64,000 nt of DNA from the NCBI RefSeq assembly GCF_003047105.1, contig NZ_CP028475.1:2604001-2668000 (forward strand). The letters run 5' to 3'. Origin of the DNA: Celeribacter baekdonensis. GTDB lineage: Bacteria; Pseudomonadota; Alphaproteobacteria; Rhodobacterales; Rhodobacteraceae. A model generated the notes under the pieces. It was not told the DNA's origin, searched no databases, and worked only from the letters and a program-made list of their open reading frames with translations. The translations under genes were made by a program, and so were the position numbers. Of this stretch, positions 21,027 to 30,740 are shown piece after piece (within the stretch, counting starts at the first letter, position 1; every line of letters begins with the position of its first letter).

Positions 21027-21421
21027 AACTGGTTCTGGTTTCGGCAGTTGCCTTGATTGACGTCGAGGGGCGCGTGCTTTTGGCACAGCGCCCCGAAGGC
21101 AAATCCATGGCCGGTCTTTGGGAGTTTCCCGGCGGCAAAGTTGAGCCCGGCGAAACGCCCGAAGCCGCGCTTGTACGCGAGTTGCATGAGGAGCTTGGCA
21201 TTGAGACCTGGAACTCATGCCTCGCACCGCTGACTTTCGCGTCACACAGCTATGATGACTTTCACCTGATGATGCCGCTGTTTGCCTGTCGCAAATGGAA
21301 CGGTATTCCCCATCCGCGTGAGGGGCAGGTTTTGCAATGGGCCAAAGTATCTGAGCTTCGTGATTACCCGATGCCTCCGGCAGACGTGCCCCTGATTCCC
21401 ATGCTGCGCGACCTTTTGTGA
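21023..21421 (+). CDS. mutT: 8-oxo-dGTP diphosphatase MutT
   Basis: This 132-residue Nudix hydrolase removes oxidised dGTP from the nucleotide pool. The Nudix box is GGKVEPGETPEAALVRELHEEL. QRPEGKSMAGLWEFPGG just before it is typical of MutT itself, not of generic Nudix proteins. The GTG start at 21023 overlaps the argJ stop (GTGA), so translation is probably coupled to argJ. Longer in-frame versions would run into argJ. The pairing of argJ with mutT is common in alphaproteobacteria. Confidence 0.93.
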   Translation: MKLVLVSAVALIDVEGRVLLAQRPEGKSMAGLWEFPGGKVEPGETPEAALVRELHEELGIETWNSCLAPLTFASHSYDDFHLMMPLFACRKWNGIPHPREGQVLQWAKVSELRDYPMPPADVPLIPMLRDLL

Positions 21422-21577
21422 AATGCTGCAAAGCAGAAACGGAATATTCTGTGGCTATCGTCTCTGTTTGCACAACATTTGTGCTTAAATAACGGTTTTG
21501 TCTTAAATTTGTGAATGATTTTTAAATATTTATAAGTTAATTTATTTTTAACGTCATTTCATTTGGGGGCAAAAAAG

Positions 21578-21718
21578 ATGATGCGTTCTATCTCCGTCGG
21601 AAAATACATTTCCGTCCAAGGTCTGTTTGTCGGTGAAACCACCGATGGAAACATCCAAGTTCGCGTTGGTGACAAAACCTTCGAGGGCAAACCCGTTTCC
21701 GCAAAAAAAGCCGCCTGA
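21578..21718 (+). CDS. 46-residue small protein of unknown function
   Basis: The frame starts ATG ATG at 21578 and ends at TGA 21716-21718. The protein MMRSISVGKYISVQGLFVG, then ETTDGNIQVRVGDKTFEGK and a short basic tail, alternates hydrophobic and polar residues like a small beta-barrel or sheet. There is no signal peptide or membrane segment. A G-rich stretch (GGGGG) about nine bases upstream may serve as the ribosome site. It has its own AT-rich upstream region (21422-21577, no other gene) and a strong terminator right after it, which supports a real, separately transcribed gene. I do not recognise the family. Confidence 0.65.
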   Translation: MMRSISVGKYISVQGLFVGETTDGNIQVRVGDKTFEGKPVSAKKAA

Positions 21719-21741
21719 CTTCATAAATCAGCGTGCAGAAT

Positions 21742-21772
21742 AAAAAAGGCGAGCCGTTTGGCTCGCCTTTTT
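21742..21772. terminator. bidirectional terminator between the 46-residue gene and infB
   Basis: An 8-bp perfect stem (GGCGAGCC, loop GTTT, GGCTCGCC) has six A residues on the left and five T residues on the right. It works in both orientations: for the small plus-strand gene and for the minus-strand rimP-infB operon. Confidence 0.92.
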
Positions 21773-21792
21773 GTTTTGATGTATCACATGAA

Positions 21793-24327
21793 TCACTCAA
21801 GATTCCGTTGCACTTCTTCGCGCTCAAAGATCTCGATGACGTCGTTCGGACGAATGTCTTCGTAGTTCTCAAAGGCCATGCCGCATTCCTGACCGGACTG
21901 GACCTCTTTGACCTCATCCTTGAACCGTTTGAGCGTCTTGAGTGTCCCTTCGTGCATGACAACATCGTCACGCAGCAAACGCACACCCGCCGAGCGACGC
22001 GCAACGCCTTCGGTGACAAGACAACCCGCAACCTTACCAACGCCAGAGACCTTAAAGACCTCTTTGATCTTCGCATAACCAATAAAGTTCTCGCGGATTT
22101 CAGCGGAAAGAAGGCCGGAAGCCGCCGCTTTCACATCATCCACAAGATCGTAGATCACCGAATAATACCGGATTTCCACGCCTTTTTGGTTGGCGGAGTT
22201 GCGCGCCGGAGCATTCGCACGGACGTTAAAGCCAATAACCGGGGCGCCGGATGCCTCAGCAAGACCGATGTCGGATTCGGTGATCGCACCCACGCCGTAG
22301 TGGAGAACGCGCACACGCACTTCGTCGTTGCCAATTTTTTCCATCGCCTGAACGATCGCTTCGGCAGACCCCTGAACATCCGCTTTGACCAAGATGGGCA
22401 ATTCGGAGACGGTTTCATCGGCTTTCGCTTTCGCCAAAAGCTGATCCAACGTCGTCGCAGCGCCAGCAGCAGCACGTTTGTTCTTGGCCGCATGTTCGCG
22501 ATATTCTGCGATTTCACGCGCCTGTGCTTCGGTCTCAACCACGTTCAAAACGTCACCCGCTTCGGGCGTACCGTTGAGGCCAAGCACCTCAACCGGAACA
22601 GACGGGCCAGCCTCATCCACACGCTCGCCTTTGTCGTTTACAAGCGCACGGACTTTACCCCATTGCTCGCCCACAACAAAAATGTCGCCGCGTTTCAAAG
22701 TGCCTTTTTGTACGAGCACTGTCGCCACCGGACCACGGCCCACATCAAGCTGCGCCTCAATCACGGCACCTTCGGCGGCGCGATCAGGGTTGGCTTTCAA
22801 CTCAAGGATCTCAGCCTGAAGCGCGATGGCTTCAAGCAAAGTATCAAGACCTTTGCCGGTTTTGGCCGAAACTTCCACGTCCTGCACATCGCCAGACATC
22901 GCCTCGACAACAACTTCGTGTTGCAAAAGCGCGGTCCGAACACGGTTTGGATCGGCATCCGGTTTGTCGCATTTGTTGATCGCAATGATCATCGGAACAC
23001 CCGCCGCTTTGGCGTGAGCGATCGCTTCGATCGTTTGCGGCATGACCGAATCGTCCGCAGCCACAACCAAGATGACAATATCCGTCACCTGCGCACCACG
23101 GGCACGCATGGAGGTAAAGGCCGCGTGACCCGGCGTGTCGAGGAAGCTGAGAACAGCGCCCGAATCGGTGGTCACCTGATAAGCGCCGATGTGTTGGGTG
23201 ATCCCACCCGCCTCACCAGAGGTCACATTCGCATGGCGAATCGCGTCAAGCAGGGAGGTTTTCCCGTGATCAACGTGCCCCATAATGGTGACAACCGGCG
23301 GACGCGATTTGAGATCTTCGGGTTTTTCTTCAACCTGTTGGATCACATCCTCAACGTCGGCATCAGACACGCGCAAAATGCGGTGACCAAATTCTTCAAC
23401 GATCAACTCGGCCGTATCCGCATCAATAGATTGGTTCTGCGTGACCATCATGCCCATGTTCATGAGCGATTTGACCACATCAGCCACACGTTCAGCCATA
23501 CGGTTGGCAAGCTCGGACACCACAATGGCTTCCGGGACACGCACTTCACGCACAACCTTTTCGCGCTGCTCGTTGCCCATAGCTTTTTGACGCATGCGCT
23601 CTTGTTTGCGCTTCATCGACGCCATGGAGCGATGACGACTGCCTTCGCCGCCCGTCAACGCTTGGTTCACGGTGAGTTTGCCAGAGCGGCGATTGTCCGC
23701 CACTTTGTTGCGATTGTTGCGATCGGTCTCTTCACGCTCACGCGCACGCGGTGCCGGAGTGGCCGGACGACCACCACGATCCATTTGCTTTTGCAAAGCA
23801 ACCTGAGCGGCAGCCGGATCATCATCGACCTTGGGCGCTGCTGCGGCTGCCGGCTTTTTCGCCTGCGCTTGAGCCTGAGCTTCGCGTTTTTTGGCGTCTT
23901 CCGCCTCTTGCTTGGCGCGAGCTTCTTCTTCTTCCTTGGCTTTGAGCGCGGCTTCGCGCTCCGCTTCTTCGCGTGCCTTTTCTTCAATTTCACGGCGGCG
24001 GCGCTCGCGCTCTTCTTCGCGCGCCTTCTCTTCTTCCGCACGGTTTTTAGCATCCTGAACTTCGGCAGATTTTGCCGCAGCCAATGCCTTCATCCGGCGT
24101 TCCATTTCCGCATCGGAAATGCCCGCAGGACGTTTTGATGGGTCCCCGTAGTGGGCTTTCCCGGCACCCGACGCAGACGGTTTCGCGGACCCAGCTTTGG
24201 GGACCACGACTCGTTTACGCTTGGTCTCGACCACAACACTCTTGGTGCGCCCGTGGGAAAAGCTCTGTTTCACCGATCCGGGGCCGCCCCGAAGGCCGAG
24301 GGGTTTCTTGCCGTCTGTATCGCTCAT
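21793..24327 (-). CDS. infB: translation initiation factor IF-2
   Basis: This 844-residue GTPase delivers initiator tRNA to the 30S subunit. A long charged, low-complexity N-terminal region rich in Glu, Arg, Lys and Ala fills roughly residues 70-200. The G domain has GHVDHGKTS (G1), DTPGHAAF (G3) and NKCD (G4). The C-terminal domains include AGCLVTEG. Its ATG overlaps the stop of the YlxR-like gene by four bases (ATGA at 24324-24327). It is the last gene of the rimP-nusA-ylxR-infB operon and is followed by a bidirectional terminator. Confidence 0.98.
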   Translation of the reverse strand: MSDTDGKKPLGLRGGPGSVKQSFSHGRTKSVVVETKRKRVVVPKAGSAKPSASGAGKAHYGDPSKRPAGISDAEMERRMKALAAAKSAEVQDAKNRAEEEKAREEERERRRREIEEKAREEAEREAALKAKEEEEARAKQEAEDAKKREAQAQAQAKKPAAAAAPKVDDDPAAAQVALQKQMDRGGRPATPAPRAREREETDRNNRNKVADNRRSGKLTVNQALTGGEGSRHRSMASMKRKQERMRQKAMGNEQREKVVREVRVPEAIVVSELANRMAERVADVVKSLMNMGMMVTQNQSIDADTAELIVEEFGHRILRVSDADVEDVIQQVEEKPEDLKSRPPVVTIMGHVDHGKTSLLDAIRHANVTSGEAGGITQHIGAYQVTTDSGAVLSFLDTPGHAAFTSMRARGAQVTDIVILVVAADDSVMPQTIEAIAHAKAAGVPMIIAINKCDKPDADPNRVRTALLQHEVVVEAMSGDVQDVEVSAKTGKGLDTLLEAIALQAEILELKANPDRAAEGAVIEAQLDVGRGPVATVLVQKGTLKRGDIFVVGEQWGKVRALVNDKGERVDEAGPSVPVEVLGLNGTPEAGDVLNVVETEAQAREIAEYREHAAKNKRAAAGAATTLDQLLAKAKADETVSELPILVKADVQGSAEAIVQAMEKIGNDEVRVRVLHYGVGAITESDIGLAEASGAPVIGFNVRANAPARNSANQKGVEIRYYSVIYDLVDDVKAAASGLLSAEIRENFIGYAKIKEVFKVSGVGKVAGCLVTEGVARRSAGVRLLRDDVVMHEGTLKTLKRFKDEVKEVQSGQECGMAFENYEDIRPNDVIEIFEREEVQRNLE

Positions 24328-24956
24328 TTCGTCGTCTTACCCTTCCCGGCGGAGCCCTCTCCACCGATTGTCTCGCGCACGCCCATCAGGCGTGTGGCTT
24401 CCTCTACAACACGTTTACTGAGTCCGCCACCTGCGAGCGCGCCATGTATCACACTTTCGCGTCCAAAAGCCAAACCCAATTCGGAACTCGTCAGATGACC
24501 GAACCAACGACCACCCTCCGGCGTCCAAAGTTTGCCTTTGCCGCGCTCTGATCCGTCAGAGGCCTGAAGCAAAATTTTTGCCCGCCCATCTGCCAACCAG
24601 CCTTTAACTTTTTCGAACCCACACACCGCATCTCCGGCTTTGCGCGCCAGAGAGATCAAATGCACGACACGGTCCGTCAAACCCACTTCAAGCAGATCAA
24701 CAAACCCGTCAGGGATCGTCAAATCCATCCGCGCGGCCTTTGAAAAGAGACGCTTTTTGAGCGCCTCTTCCAAAACTTCGCGCTCTGCCGAGACGTAAAT
24801 CCCACGACCGGGAAGCTTTTCTGACAGATCCGGCACGAGGAGCCCGTCCGGGCTAACGACGAACCGAATGAGACCACGCTTCGGCTGCGCTTCGCGCGTC
24901 ACAATGCAACTGCGCTCGCTCTCATCTCTGTTTTTCGTTTGCCCACCTCGGGTCAT
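24324..24956 (-). CDS. YlxR (DUF448) RNA-binding protein fused to an L7Ae-like domain
   Basis: The 210-residue protein begins with the YlxR domain (residues about 12-85, with [18 protein letters not shown] and PGRGIYV, the usual RC-type loop region). A C-terminal segment (about 95-175) follows, with [23 protein letters not shown] resembling the L7Ae/YlxQ fold that binds kink-turn RNA. In Firmicutes these are separate genes ylxR and ylxQ in the same operon position; here they are one polypeptide, as in many alphaproteobacteria. The role is probably in ribosome or RNase P-related RNA metabolism, and is not certain. Confidence 0.9.
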   Translation of the reverse strand: MTRGGQTKNRDESERSCIVTREAQPKRGLIRFVVSPDGLLVPDLSEKLPGRGIYVSAEREVLEEALKKRLFSKAARMDLTIPDGFVDLLEVGLTDRVVHLISLARKAGDAVCGFEKVKGWLADGRAKILLQASDGSERGKGKLWTPEGGRWFGHLTSSELGLAFGRESVIHGALAGGGLSKRVVEEATRLMGVRETIGGEGSAGKGKTTK

Positions 24957-24982
24957 ATAGCACCTCGTCGCTCAGCCTCAAA

Positions 24983-26590
24983 TCAGGCTTCGCTTTCCTC
25001 TTCGACTTCACCGTCCTCATCGGACACAAGATCGGACGGATCGACCCAACCAAGCTGAATGCGCGCCGTCATCACCAGTTTTTGTGCTTCTTCCAGGGAC
25101 ATGTCGAATTTCTCAAGGACACCGTCGTCCTTGACGCGTTCGCCATTGACCGTGGTCCAACCGCCGGCCAATTCCCAATCGGCACAGGTCGCGAAATCTT
25201 CGACGGATTTCACACCATCTTCGGCCAATGCTTCAATCATTTGGGGTGTCAGGCCTTCGAATTCAATAAGGCTGTCTTCGACACCCAATTCGCGAGCATG
25301 CTCAAGCGCCTTACGATTGGCGGCCTCCAACACATCACGGGCACGAGCCTGAAGTTCAGACGCGGTATCCGTGTCCACGCCGTCGATGACCAAAAGCTCA
25401 TCCACATCAACATAGGCCACTTCTTCAAGGTTGGTGAACCCTTCAGAAACAAGAAGCTGGGCAAAGAACTCGTCAAGATCGAGGTTGTCCATGAACAGTT
25501 TGGTGCGCTCAGCGAATTCGGCCTGACGACGCTGAGATTCTTCAGCTTCGGTCAGAATGTCGATATCCAAGCCGGTCAACTGCGACGCAAGGCGCACGTT
25601 TTGGCCACGGCGACCGATGGCGAGCGACAGCTGCTCATCCGGCACAACAACTTCGATTTTGCCAGCGTCTTCGTCGAGCACAACTTTCGTCACCTCGGCT
25701 GGCTGAAGCGCGTTGACCAAGAAGGTCGGCGCATCTTCGTTCCACGGGATGATGTCAATTTTCTCGCCCTGAAGCTCGTTCACCACGGCCTGAACACGCG
25801 AACCGCGCATACCGACACAGGCACCGACCGGATCAATCGAACCGTCATAGGAAATCACGGCAATCTTGGCGCGCGAACCCGGATCACGGGCCACAGCTTT
25901 GATCTCGATGATACCGTCATAGATTTCCGGCACTTCCATTTTGAACAATTCGGACATGAATTCCGGCGCGGTGCGGGACAGGAAGACCTGCGGCCCGCGC
26001 GCTTCGCGGCGCACGTCTTTGATGAAACACCGGATACGATCGTTCGGGCGATAGGTTTCGCGGCCAATTTTCTCGTTGCGGCGCAGAATGGCTTCGCCAC
26101 GGCCAACATCGACAATCACGTTGCCATATTCTTCGCGTTTCACCACACCATTGATGATGGTGCCAACGCGATCTTTGAATTCGTCAAACTGACGATCCCG
26201 CTCTGCTTCGCGCACTTTTTGCAAGATGACCTGCTTGGCAGATTGCGCCGCGATCCGGCCGAGTTCCACGGGCGGAACCTCATCCTTGATCTCGTCACCG
26301 ATTTGCGGGTCGGCCATATATTGTTTGGCCTGTGTGACGGTCAGCTCCGCTTGGTAATTCTCAAGCTCGTCTTCCTCAACCACAGTGCGCACACGGGTAA
26401 AGGTGGCGCGGCCGGTCTTGCGATCAATGGACACACGAATGTCCATTTCGGAGCCGTAACGCGACTTTGCAGCGCGTGCGAGGCTCTCCTCCATCGCTTC
26501 AACGACCAATTCGGGGTCGATCATTTTCTCGCGGGCCACGGCCTCGGCGGTTTGCAACAGCTCAAGCTGGTTTGCAGAGGTGATTGCCAT
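24983..26590 (-). CDS. nusA: transcription termination/antitermination factor NusA
   Basis: NusA (535 residues) binds RNA polymerase and nascent RNA to control pausing, termination and antitermination. The N-terminal polymerase-binding domain, an S1 domain (about 135-200, [21 protein letters not shown] is its core) and two KH domains ([28 protein letters not shown]) are clear. Two C-terminal helix-hairpin-helix repeats and an acidic tail follow. It lies 14 bases after rimP and 26 bases before the YlxR gene. NusA could act on the terminator-like hairpin in its own operon leader (inference). Confidence 0.98.
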   Translation of the reverse strand: MAITSANQLELLQTAEAVAREKMIDPELVVEAMEESLARAAKSRYGSEMDIRVSIDRKTGRATFTRVRTVVEEDELENYQAELTVTQAKQYMADPQIGDEIKDEVPPVELGRIAAQSAKQVILQKVREAERDRQFDEFKDRVGTIINGVVKREEYGNVIVDVGRGEAILRRNEKIGRETYRPNDRIRCFIKDVRREARGPQVFLSRTAPEFMSELFKMEVPEIYDGIIEIKAVARDPGSRAKIAVISYDGSIDPVGACVGMRGSRVQAVVNELQGEKIDIIPWNEDAPTFLVNALQPAEVTKVVLDEDAGKIEVVVPDEQLSLAIGRRGQNVRLASQLTGLDIDILTEAEESQRRQAEFAERTKLFMDNLDLDEFFAQLLVSEGFTNLEEVAYVDVDELLVIDGVDTDTASELQARARDVLEAANRKALEHARELGVEDSLIEFEGLTPQMIEALAEDGVKSVEDFATCADWELAGGWTTVNGERVKDDGVLEKFDMSLEEAQKLVMTARIQLGWVDPSDLVSDEDGEVEEESEA

Positions 26591-26604
26591 ATCTCAGTCC
26601 TCTC

Positions 26605-27192
26605 TCAATCCTCTGAAGACCCGTCGTCGGTCTGGATTTCGTCAAAATTTGTTTCGTCGATTGCCCCGGACGCTTTGCGTTGGCGCAACATTTCACGGAT
26701 CAACTCATCGGTCAGCACGAGTTTCGCGTCCGACAGCCAATCAAAATTCAAACCGATGGTGAGCGCTTCACCATTTTCTTCGATCGTCAGGAGAACCTCA
26801 TCGCCTTCAACTCCGGCGATCTCTCCTTTGAACCGACGGCGGCCGTCGATCATCTCAGTCGTTTCAATCTTGGCCTCATAGCCCTCGAAAGATGCAAAAT
26901 CTTTCAGGCGCGTCAAAGGCCGGTCGATACCCGGGCTTGACACTTCAAGCGTGTATTCGTCCTCAATCGGGTCTTCGACATCAAGAATAGCAGAAACTGC
27001 GGTCGAAATCTGCGCACATTCGTCCACCTCGATCCCACCATCGGGACGTTCGGCCATAATTTGAAGCGTCTTCGATTTGGTCGACGACATCAAACGCACG
27101 CGCACAAGTTCAAATCCCATCCCCTCGATAACCGGGGTGATGATTTCCGCCAAACGGCGGTCAATGGCTGTCTTGGCAATAAGTTCGGACAT
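26605..27192 (-). CDS. rimP: ribosome maturation factor RimP
   Basis: This 195-residue protein assists 30S subunit maturation. The family features [37 protein letters not shown] and the C-terminal Sm-like segment are present. The ATG at 27192 was chosen because homology begins at [18 protein letters not shown]. Longer in-frame readings to 27330 translate the leader hairpin and are not credible. GAGAGG lies about ten bases upstream. It is the first gene of the nusA-infB operon, behind a leader that contains a complete intrinsic terminator. Confidence 0.95.
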   Translation of the reverse strand: MSELIAKTAIDRRLAEIITPVIEGMGFELVRVRLMSSTKSKTLQIMAERPDGGIEVDECAQISTAVSAILDVEDPIEDEYTLEVSSPGIDRPLTRLKDFASFEGYEAKIETTEMIDGRRRFKGEIAGVEGDEVLLTIEENGEALTIGLNFDWLSDAKLVLTDELIREMLRQRKASGAIDETNFDEIQTDDGSSED

Positions 27193-27256
27193 GTCCGGGC
27201 TGCCTCTCAGATACGGGTTCACGGGTCGCCCATCGACCAGCTCGGTTTCAGGGCAC

Positions 27257-27326
27257 AAAAAAACGGGCGCGCGGCCCGTCGATCTTTCCCGGTGGAGCTT
27301 TGGGACCTCCCAACGCGCCGCTGTTG
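27257..27326 (-). promoter_or_regulatory. rimP leader attenuator (premature terminator in 5' UTR)
   Basis: On the minus strand a 6-bp GC stem (ACGGGC, loop CGCGC, GCCCGT) is followed by seven T residues at 27263-27257. It ends 64 bases before the rimP start. Upstream in the leader lie other small stems (CCAAC with GTTGG; GGAG with CTCC) that could form alternatives. A 'rimP leader' attenuator with a Rho-independent terminator has been proposed computationally for alphaproteobacteria (Rfam). This element fits that description, but I cannot run the covariance model. It could also just end the pip transcript. Confidence 0.65.
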
Positions 27327-27332
27327 GCACGT

Positions 27333-27361
27333 CCTATACGCCGCCACAGGCCGCTCTGCAA
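27333..27361 (-). promoter_or_regulatory. candidate promoter of the rimP-nusA-infB operon
   Basis: On the minus strand TTGCAG (27361-27356) is followed after exactly 17 bases by TATAGG (27338-27333), directly after the pip stop codon. Transcription would start near 27326, giving a leader of about 134 bases that passes through the terminator hairpin. Box matches are only fair. Confidence 0.4.
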
Positions 27362-27364
27362 GTC

Positions 27365-28342
27365 TTATCGCATTTCCTGCCCGATCCGATTCATTGTTGC
27401 CACCAGTGCTTGCGTGATTCCGGGCTCAGACATGGCATGGCCTGCCTGCCCGACCATCACCAACCGCGCCTTAGGCCATACCTTATGCAGGGCGTAGGCG
27501 GTATGCGGCGGACAAATCATATCGAATCGCCCCTGAACAATGGTGCCAGGCACGTCGGCCATTTTCGCAATGTCTTCCAACAACTGCCCATCGCGGTCAA
27601 AAAACGCCTTATGGGTGAAATAGTGGTTCTCCAGCCGCGCAAAGGTCCGGGCGTAATCCAGCGCGGGTTCGCCCGCTGAACCATTCGATCCAATCGACGC
27701 CAAAGCATTTTCCCAACGCGACCAAATCCGACCAAAACGCAGTTCTTCTTGGTGATTGCCACTGAACAACCGCCGATGATAGGCGGCGATCAAATCATCG
27801 TGCTCCTCCTCCGGGATCGCATCGCGAAACTCTGCCCAAAGCTCCGGCCAAAACTGACCCGCACCGCCCGCATAGAACCAATCCAGCTCGCTTTGGCGCG
27901 CCAAAAACACACCTCGCAAAATAAGGTGAATGACCCGTTCTGGATGGCTTTGGGTATAGGCCACACCCAGCGTTGCCCCCCAGCTTCCGCCAAACACCGC
28001 CCAGCGATCAACCCCAAGTTCGACCCTGATCCGCTCAACATCAGCAATCAGATGCCATGTGGTATTTGCCTCGACAGAGGCGAAGGGCCGCGATTTTCCA
28101 CAGCCGCGTTGATCAAACAAAATGATGCGAAAAATGGACGGATCGAAATAGCGCCGCATATAAGGGCTACACCCACCCCCCGGACCACCATGGAACACAA
28201 CCACAGGAATGCCATTCGGATTGCCGCTTTGCTCGACGTAAATCCGGTGCCCGTCCCCGACCTCCAACATCCGGTGGTCATAGACCGCGATTTGGGGATA
28301 GAGATAACTATATGCGCTCTTTTGGCCTGAGACCTTATCCAT
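27365..28342 (-). CDS. pip: prolyl iminopeptidase
   Basis: This 325-residue alpha/beta hydrolase of peptidase family S33 removes N-terminal proline from peptides. The oxyanion-hole region HGGPGGGCSP and the nucleophile elbow GGSWGATL are present. The late GRFDMICPP and GQAGHAM supply the catalytic Asp and His regions. The ATG at 28342 follows TAGGA at good spacing and matches the family N-terminus; upstream in-frame codons run through the ubiG promoter region and into ubiG. It is divergent from ubiG. Confidence 0.95.
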   Translation of the reverse strand: MDKVSGQKSAYSYLYPQIAVYDHRMLEVGDGHRIYVEQSGNPNGIPVVVFHGGPGGGCSPYMRRYFDPSIFRIILFDQRGCGKSRPFASVEANTTWHLIADVERIRVELGVDRWAVFGGSWGATLGVAYTQSHPERVIHLILRGVFLARQSELDWFYAGGAGQFWPELWAEFRDAIPEEEHDDLIAAYHRRLFSGNHQEELRFGRIWSRWENALASIGSNGSAGEPALDYARTFARLENHYFTHKAFFDRDGQLLEDIAKMADVPGTIVQGRFDMICPPHTAYALHKVWPKARLVMVGQAGHAMSEPGITQALVATMNRIGQEMR

Positions 28343-28411
28343 GGAGTTCCTATATAGAGCGATCAATCGGCATAGAAACCGATTTCTAAGTTGAACACGA
28401 AGGAGAGGATC

Positions 28412-29158
28412 ATGCAAATGCATCAGTCCACCATTGACCCGCAAGAGGTCGCCAAATTCGAGGCCATGGCCGCCGAATGGTGGGACCCGAATGGTAAGTT
28501 TAAGCCATTGCATATGCTCAACCCGTGTCGGCTTGATTACATCACCGCACAAATCGCTGCTGAATTCGGGCGTGACCTGTCCGCTGAGCGACCCTTTGAG
28601 GGGCTGCGGCTGTTGGATATTGGCTGTGGTGGCGGGCTATTGTCCGAACCAATGGCACGATTGGGTGCGACGGTTGTGGGCGCCGATGCTGCGGCGGGAA
28701 ACCTACCCGTTGCGCAGCTTCATGCGGAAAAATCCGGGCTTGTGATCGACTATCGCCACACCACCGCCGAATCATTGGCCGAAGCTGGGGAGCAGTTTGA
28801 CGTTGTTTTGAACATGGAAGTGGTCGAACACGTCTCCGATCCACAGGGCTACATGACCGCCTGTCAGATGTTGCTCAAACCCGGCGGGCTGATGATTGCC
28901 TCAACGATCAATCGCAACCCCAAAAGCTATATGATGGCGATTGTCGGCGCCGAAGTGATCATGCGCTGGCTGCCAAAGGGCACGCATGAATGGAAAAAAT
29001 TCATCACACCGGACGAGCTCTTTGCATTGATTGAAAAGGCCGGCCTGTCGCCGGTTGATCGCAAAGGTTTTGTCTTCAATCCGGTACTTTGGAGCTGGTC
29101 CCTATCTGCCCGCGATCTGTCGGTGAACTACGTCACGGCATCGACCAAGCCGAGTTAG
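28412..29158 (+). CDS. ubiG: 3-demethylubiquinol / 2-polyprenyl-6-hydroxyphenol O-methyltransferase
   Basis: UbiG (248 residues) performs both O-methylations in ubiquinone synthesis. The SAM-binding motif [20 protein letters not shown] and the family segments [15 protein letters not shown] [19 protein letters not shown] and [14 protein letters not shown] are clear. The ATG at 28412 follows AAGGAGAGGATC, a strong ribosome site. The gene converges with the MarR gene three bases away. It is probably membrane-associated at the cytoplasmic face. Confidence 0.97.
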   Translation: MQMHQSTIDPQEVAKFEAMAAEWWDPNGKFKPLHMLNPCRLDYITAQIAAEFGRDLSAERPFEGLRLLDIGCGGGLLSEPMARLGATVVGADAAAGNLPVAQLHAEKSGLVIDYRHTTAESLAEAGEQFDVVLNMEVVEHVSDPQGYMTACQMLLKPGGLMIASTINRNPKSYMMAIVGAEVIMRWLPKGTHEWKKFITPDELFALIEKAGLSPVDRKGFVFNPVLWSWSLSARDLSVNYVTASTKPS

Positions 29159-29161
29159 GGT

Positions 29162-29611
29162 CTAATGTTCTTCCTCAAGACGAATGCGCATTTCCCGCAA
29201 GACGGGGAGTGCGGCCTTGACCCGTTCAGTGCCAATCGCCTCGACAATATCAGACAGGATCGGCGCAATCGCCGCCAAAGCTGCGTCTCGTGCCGCACGA
29301 CCTGAAGGGGAAATCGACACGAATTTACGGCGCGCATCGTCCCAATCCGGGCGAATGTGAACATGTCCCGCCCATTCAAGTTTGTTCAACGTGTTGGTCA
29401 TCGCGCCACGGGTGACGTGAAACGCCCGCGCAAGCTGCGCCGGAGACCTTTCATCGTTGGCGCGCGCAAGATGGTTGAGCACAGAAAAGTGGCTGATTTC
29501 CATACCTTTGGGCATCGCCTTGGTCAGCCGGTTTCGGGCCAGCTGATCCGCCATGAAAATTTCGGAAAACAGCGCCACAGACAGCGAATCATTGTTGGAT
29601 GAACCACTCAT
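29162..29611 (-). CDS. MarR-family transcriptional regulator
   Basis: This 149-residue protein has the winged helix-turn-helix layout of MarR proteins. SHFSVLNHLARANDERSPAQLA is followed by the recognition region FHVTRGAMTNTLNKLEWAGHV, and the wing RPDWDDARRKFVSISPSGRA. Its start overlaps the stop of the nitrilase-family gene (ATGA, 29608-29611). It is last in the run comF-grxC-nitrilase-marR. The ligand and targets are unknown; the position suggests it may regulate its own operon. Confidence 0.92.
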   Translation of the reverse strand: MSGSSNNDSLSVALFSEIFMADQLARNRLTKAMPKGMEISHFSVLNHLARANDERSPAQLARAFHVTRGAMTNTLNKLEWAGHVHIRPDWDDARRKFVSISPSGRAARDAALAAIAPILSDIVEAIGTERVKAALPVLREMRIRLEEEH

Positions 29612-30444
29612 TGCGGAACCTCAAAGTCACGGTCATGGGACAAAGAGGGGATGCGCGATCTGGCACGAGCAACATCATCCATATCAATATCAATCACATC
29701 CCACCCCGGCTCAACGCCGCCATCATAAAGCACCTCCCCCCAGGGCGAAATGGCAAGCGAATGACCATAGGTGCGGCGTGTTGACCCCGCGGTTTCGACG
29801 TGTTGCCCCGTTTGCGCCGGAGCGAAAACAAAACACCCGGTTTCAATCGCCCGCGCTCTAAGCAGGCTTTCCCAATGCGCGACCCCGGTCACCGCAGAGA
29901 ACGCCGCAGGCACGGTGAGGATGTCCGCTCCGGCTTGCGCCAATGAGCGAAACAGCTGAGGAAAGCGCACATCATAGCAAATCGCCATACCAATCCGGCC
30001 CAGCGCCGTTTGCGCCAAAACCGCGCGATTGCCCGGACGATATCCGGCAGATTCCCGATAGGTTTCCGTTTCGCTGACATCGACGTCAAACATATGGATT
30101 TTGTCGTAGAACGCGGCAATCTCCCCCTCAGGCGTGATCAAAAACGAGCGATTGGCAAAGCGCCCATCTGGATCATCGGTCTTTAACGCCAGTGAGCCGA
30201 TCAAGAGCCAAATCTGACAGGATTTAGCCGTTTCTCGCAGCCCAGCCAAGGTTGGGTCTTCAGATTCAGTGCGCAAAACCTCTCGTTGATGCGCTCGCGA
30301 ACTTGACACACAATTGGTCACCTCTGGCGTCATCACAATCTGCGCCCCCGCCTCTGCCGCCTGGGTCACATAGCGCTGTGTGATCGCAAGATTGGCAAGC
30401 GGATCGTCAGAGGAGTTGAGTGTGATAAGACCGACGCGGGTCAT
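29608..30444 (-). CDS. carbon-nitrogen hydrolase (nitrilase superfamily, Nit-type amidase)
   Basis: This 278-residue enzyme has the Glu-Lys-Cys triad of the superfamily: Glu in TPEVTN, Lys in YDKIHMFDVD and Cys in AICYDVRFPQLF. The sequence is closest to the Nit1/Nit2 branch, whose characterised members hydrolyse deaminated glutathione or omega-amides of 2-oxoacids. A metabolite-repair role is therefore plausible. It is three bases from grxC, which fits a glutathione-related job (inference). Confidence 0.92.
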   Translation of the reverse strand: MTRVGLITLNSSDDPLANLAITQRYVTQAAEAGAQIVMTPEVTNCVSSSRAHQREVLRTESEDPTLAGLRETAKSCQIWLLIGSLALKTDDPDGRFANRSFLITPEGEIAAFYDKIHMFDVDVSETETYRESAGYRPGNRAVLAQTALGRIGMAICYDVRFPQLFRSLAQAGADILTVPAAFSAVTGVAHWESLLRARAIETGCFVFAPAQTGQHVETAGSTRRTYGHSLAISPWGEVLYDGGVEPGWDVIDIDMDDVARARSRIPSLSHDRDFEVPQ

Positions 30445-30447
30445 GAC

Positions 30448-30705
30448 TTAATCCGCCAAAAGCGGGTCGAGCTTACCGGCACGTTCAAGGGCATGAAGCT
30501 CGTCACAACCACCGACATGAGTGTCGCCGATAAAAATCTGCGGCACGGTGTGGCGACCATAGGCCTTTTGCATCATTTCGGCGCGACGATTGGGCTCAGC
30601 CATCACATTGATGTCGGTGTATGTGACCCCTTTGCTTTCAAGCAGGCGCTTGGCCGCGATACAATAGGGGCAAATCGGAGTGGTGTAGAGCGTGACGGGT
30701 TGCAT
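30448..30705 (-). CDS. grxC: glutaredoxin 3
   Basis: This 85-residue thiol-disulfide oxidoreductase has the active site TPICPYCIAAKRLL (CPYC), the glutathione-binding TVPQIFIGDTHVGGCDEL and a single thioredoxin fold. It reduces disulfides and glutathionylated proteins in the cytoplasm. AAGGA lies six bases before the ATG. It sits 35 bases after comF and immediately before the nitrilase-family gene in the same direction. Confidence 0.96.
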   Translation of the reverse strand: MQPVTLYTTPICPYCIAAKRLLESKGVTYTDINVMAEPNRRAEMMQKAYGRHTVPQIFIGDTHVGGCDELHALERAGKLDPLLAD

Positions 30706-30740
30706 GGGAAATCCTTTGATCTTTCGGCGACTATAAGGAT

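Noticed and set aside
21733..24138. 801-codon open frame antisense to infB
   Set aside because: It mirrors infB, including its low-complexity N-terminal region, and yields runs of Phe, Leu, Arg and His with no recognisable domain.
25082..26881. 599-codon open frame antisense to nusA
   Set aside because: It is a shadow of nusA and the start of rimP, with no coding evidence of its own.
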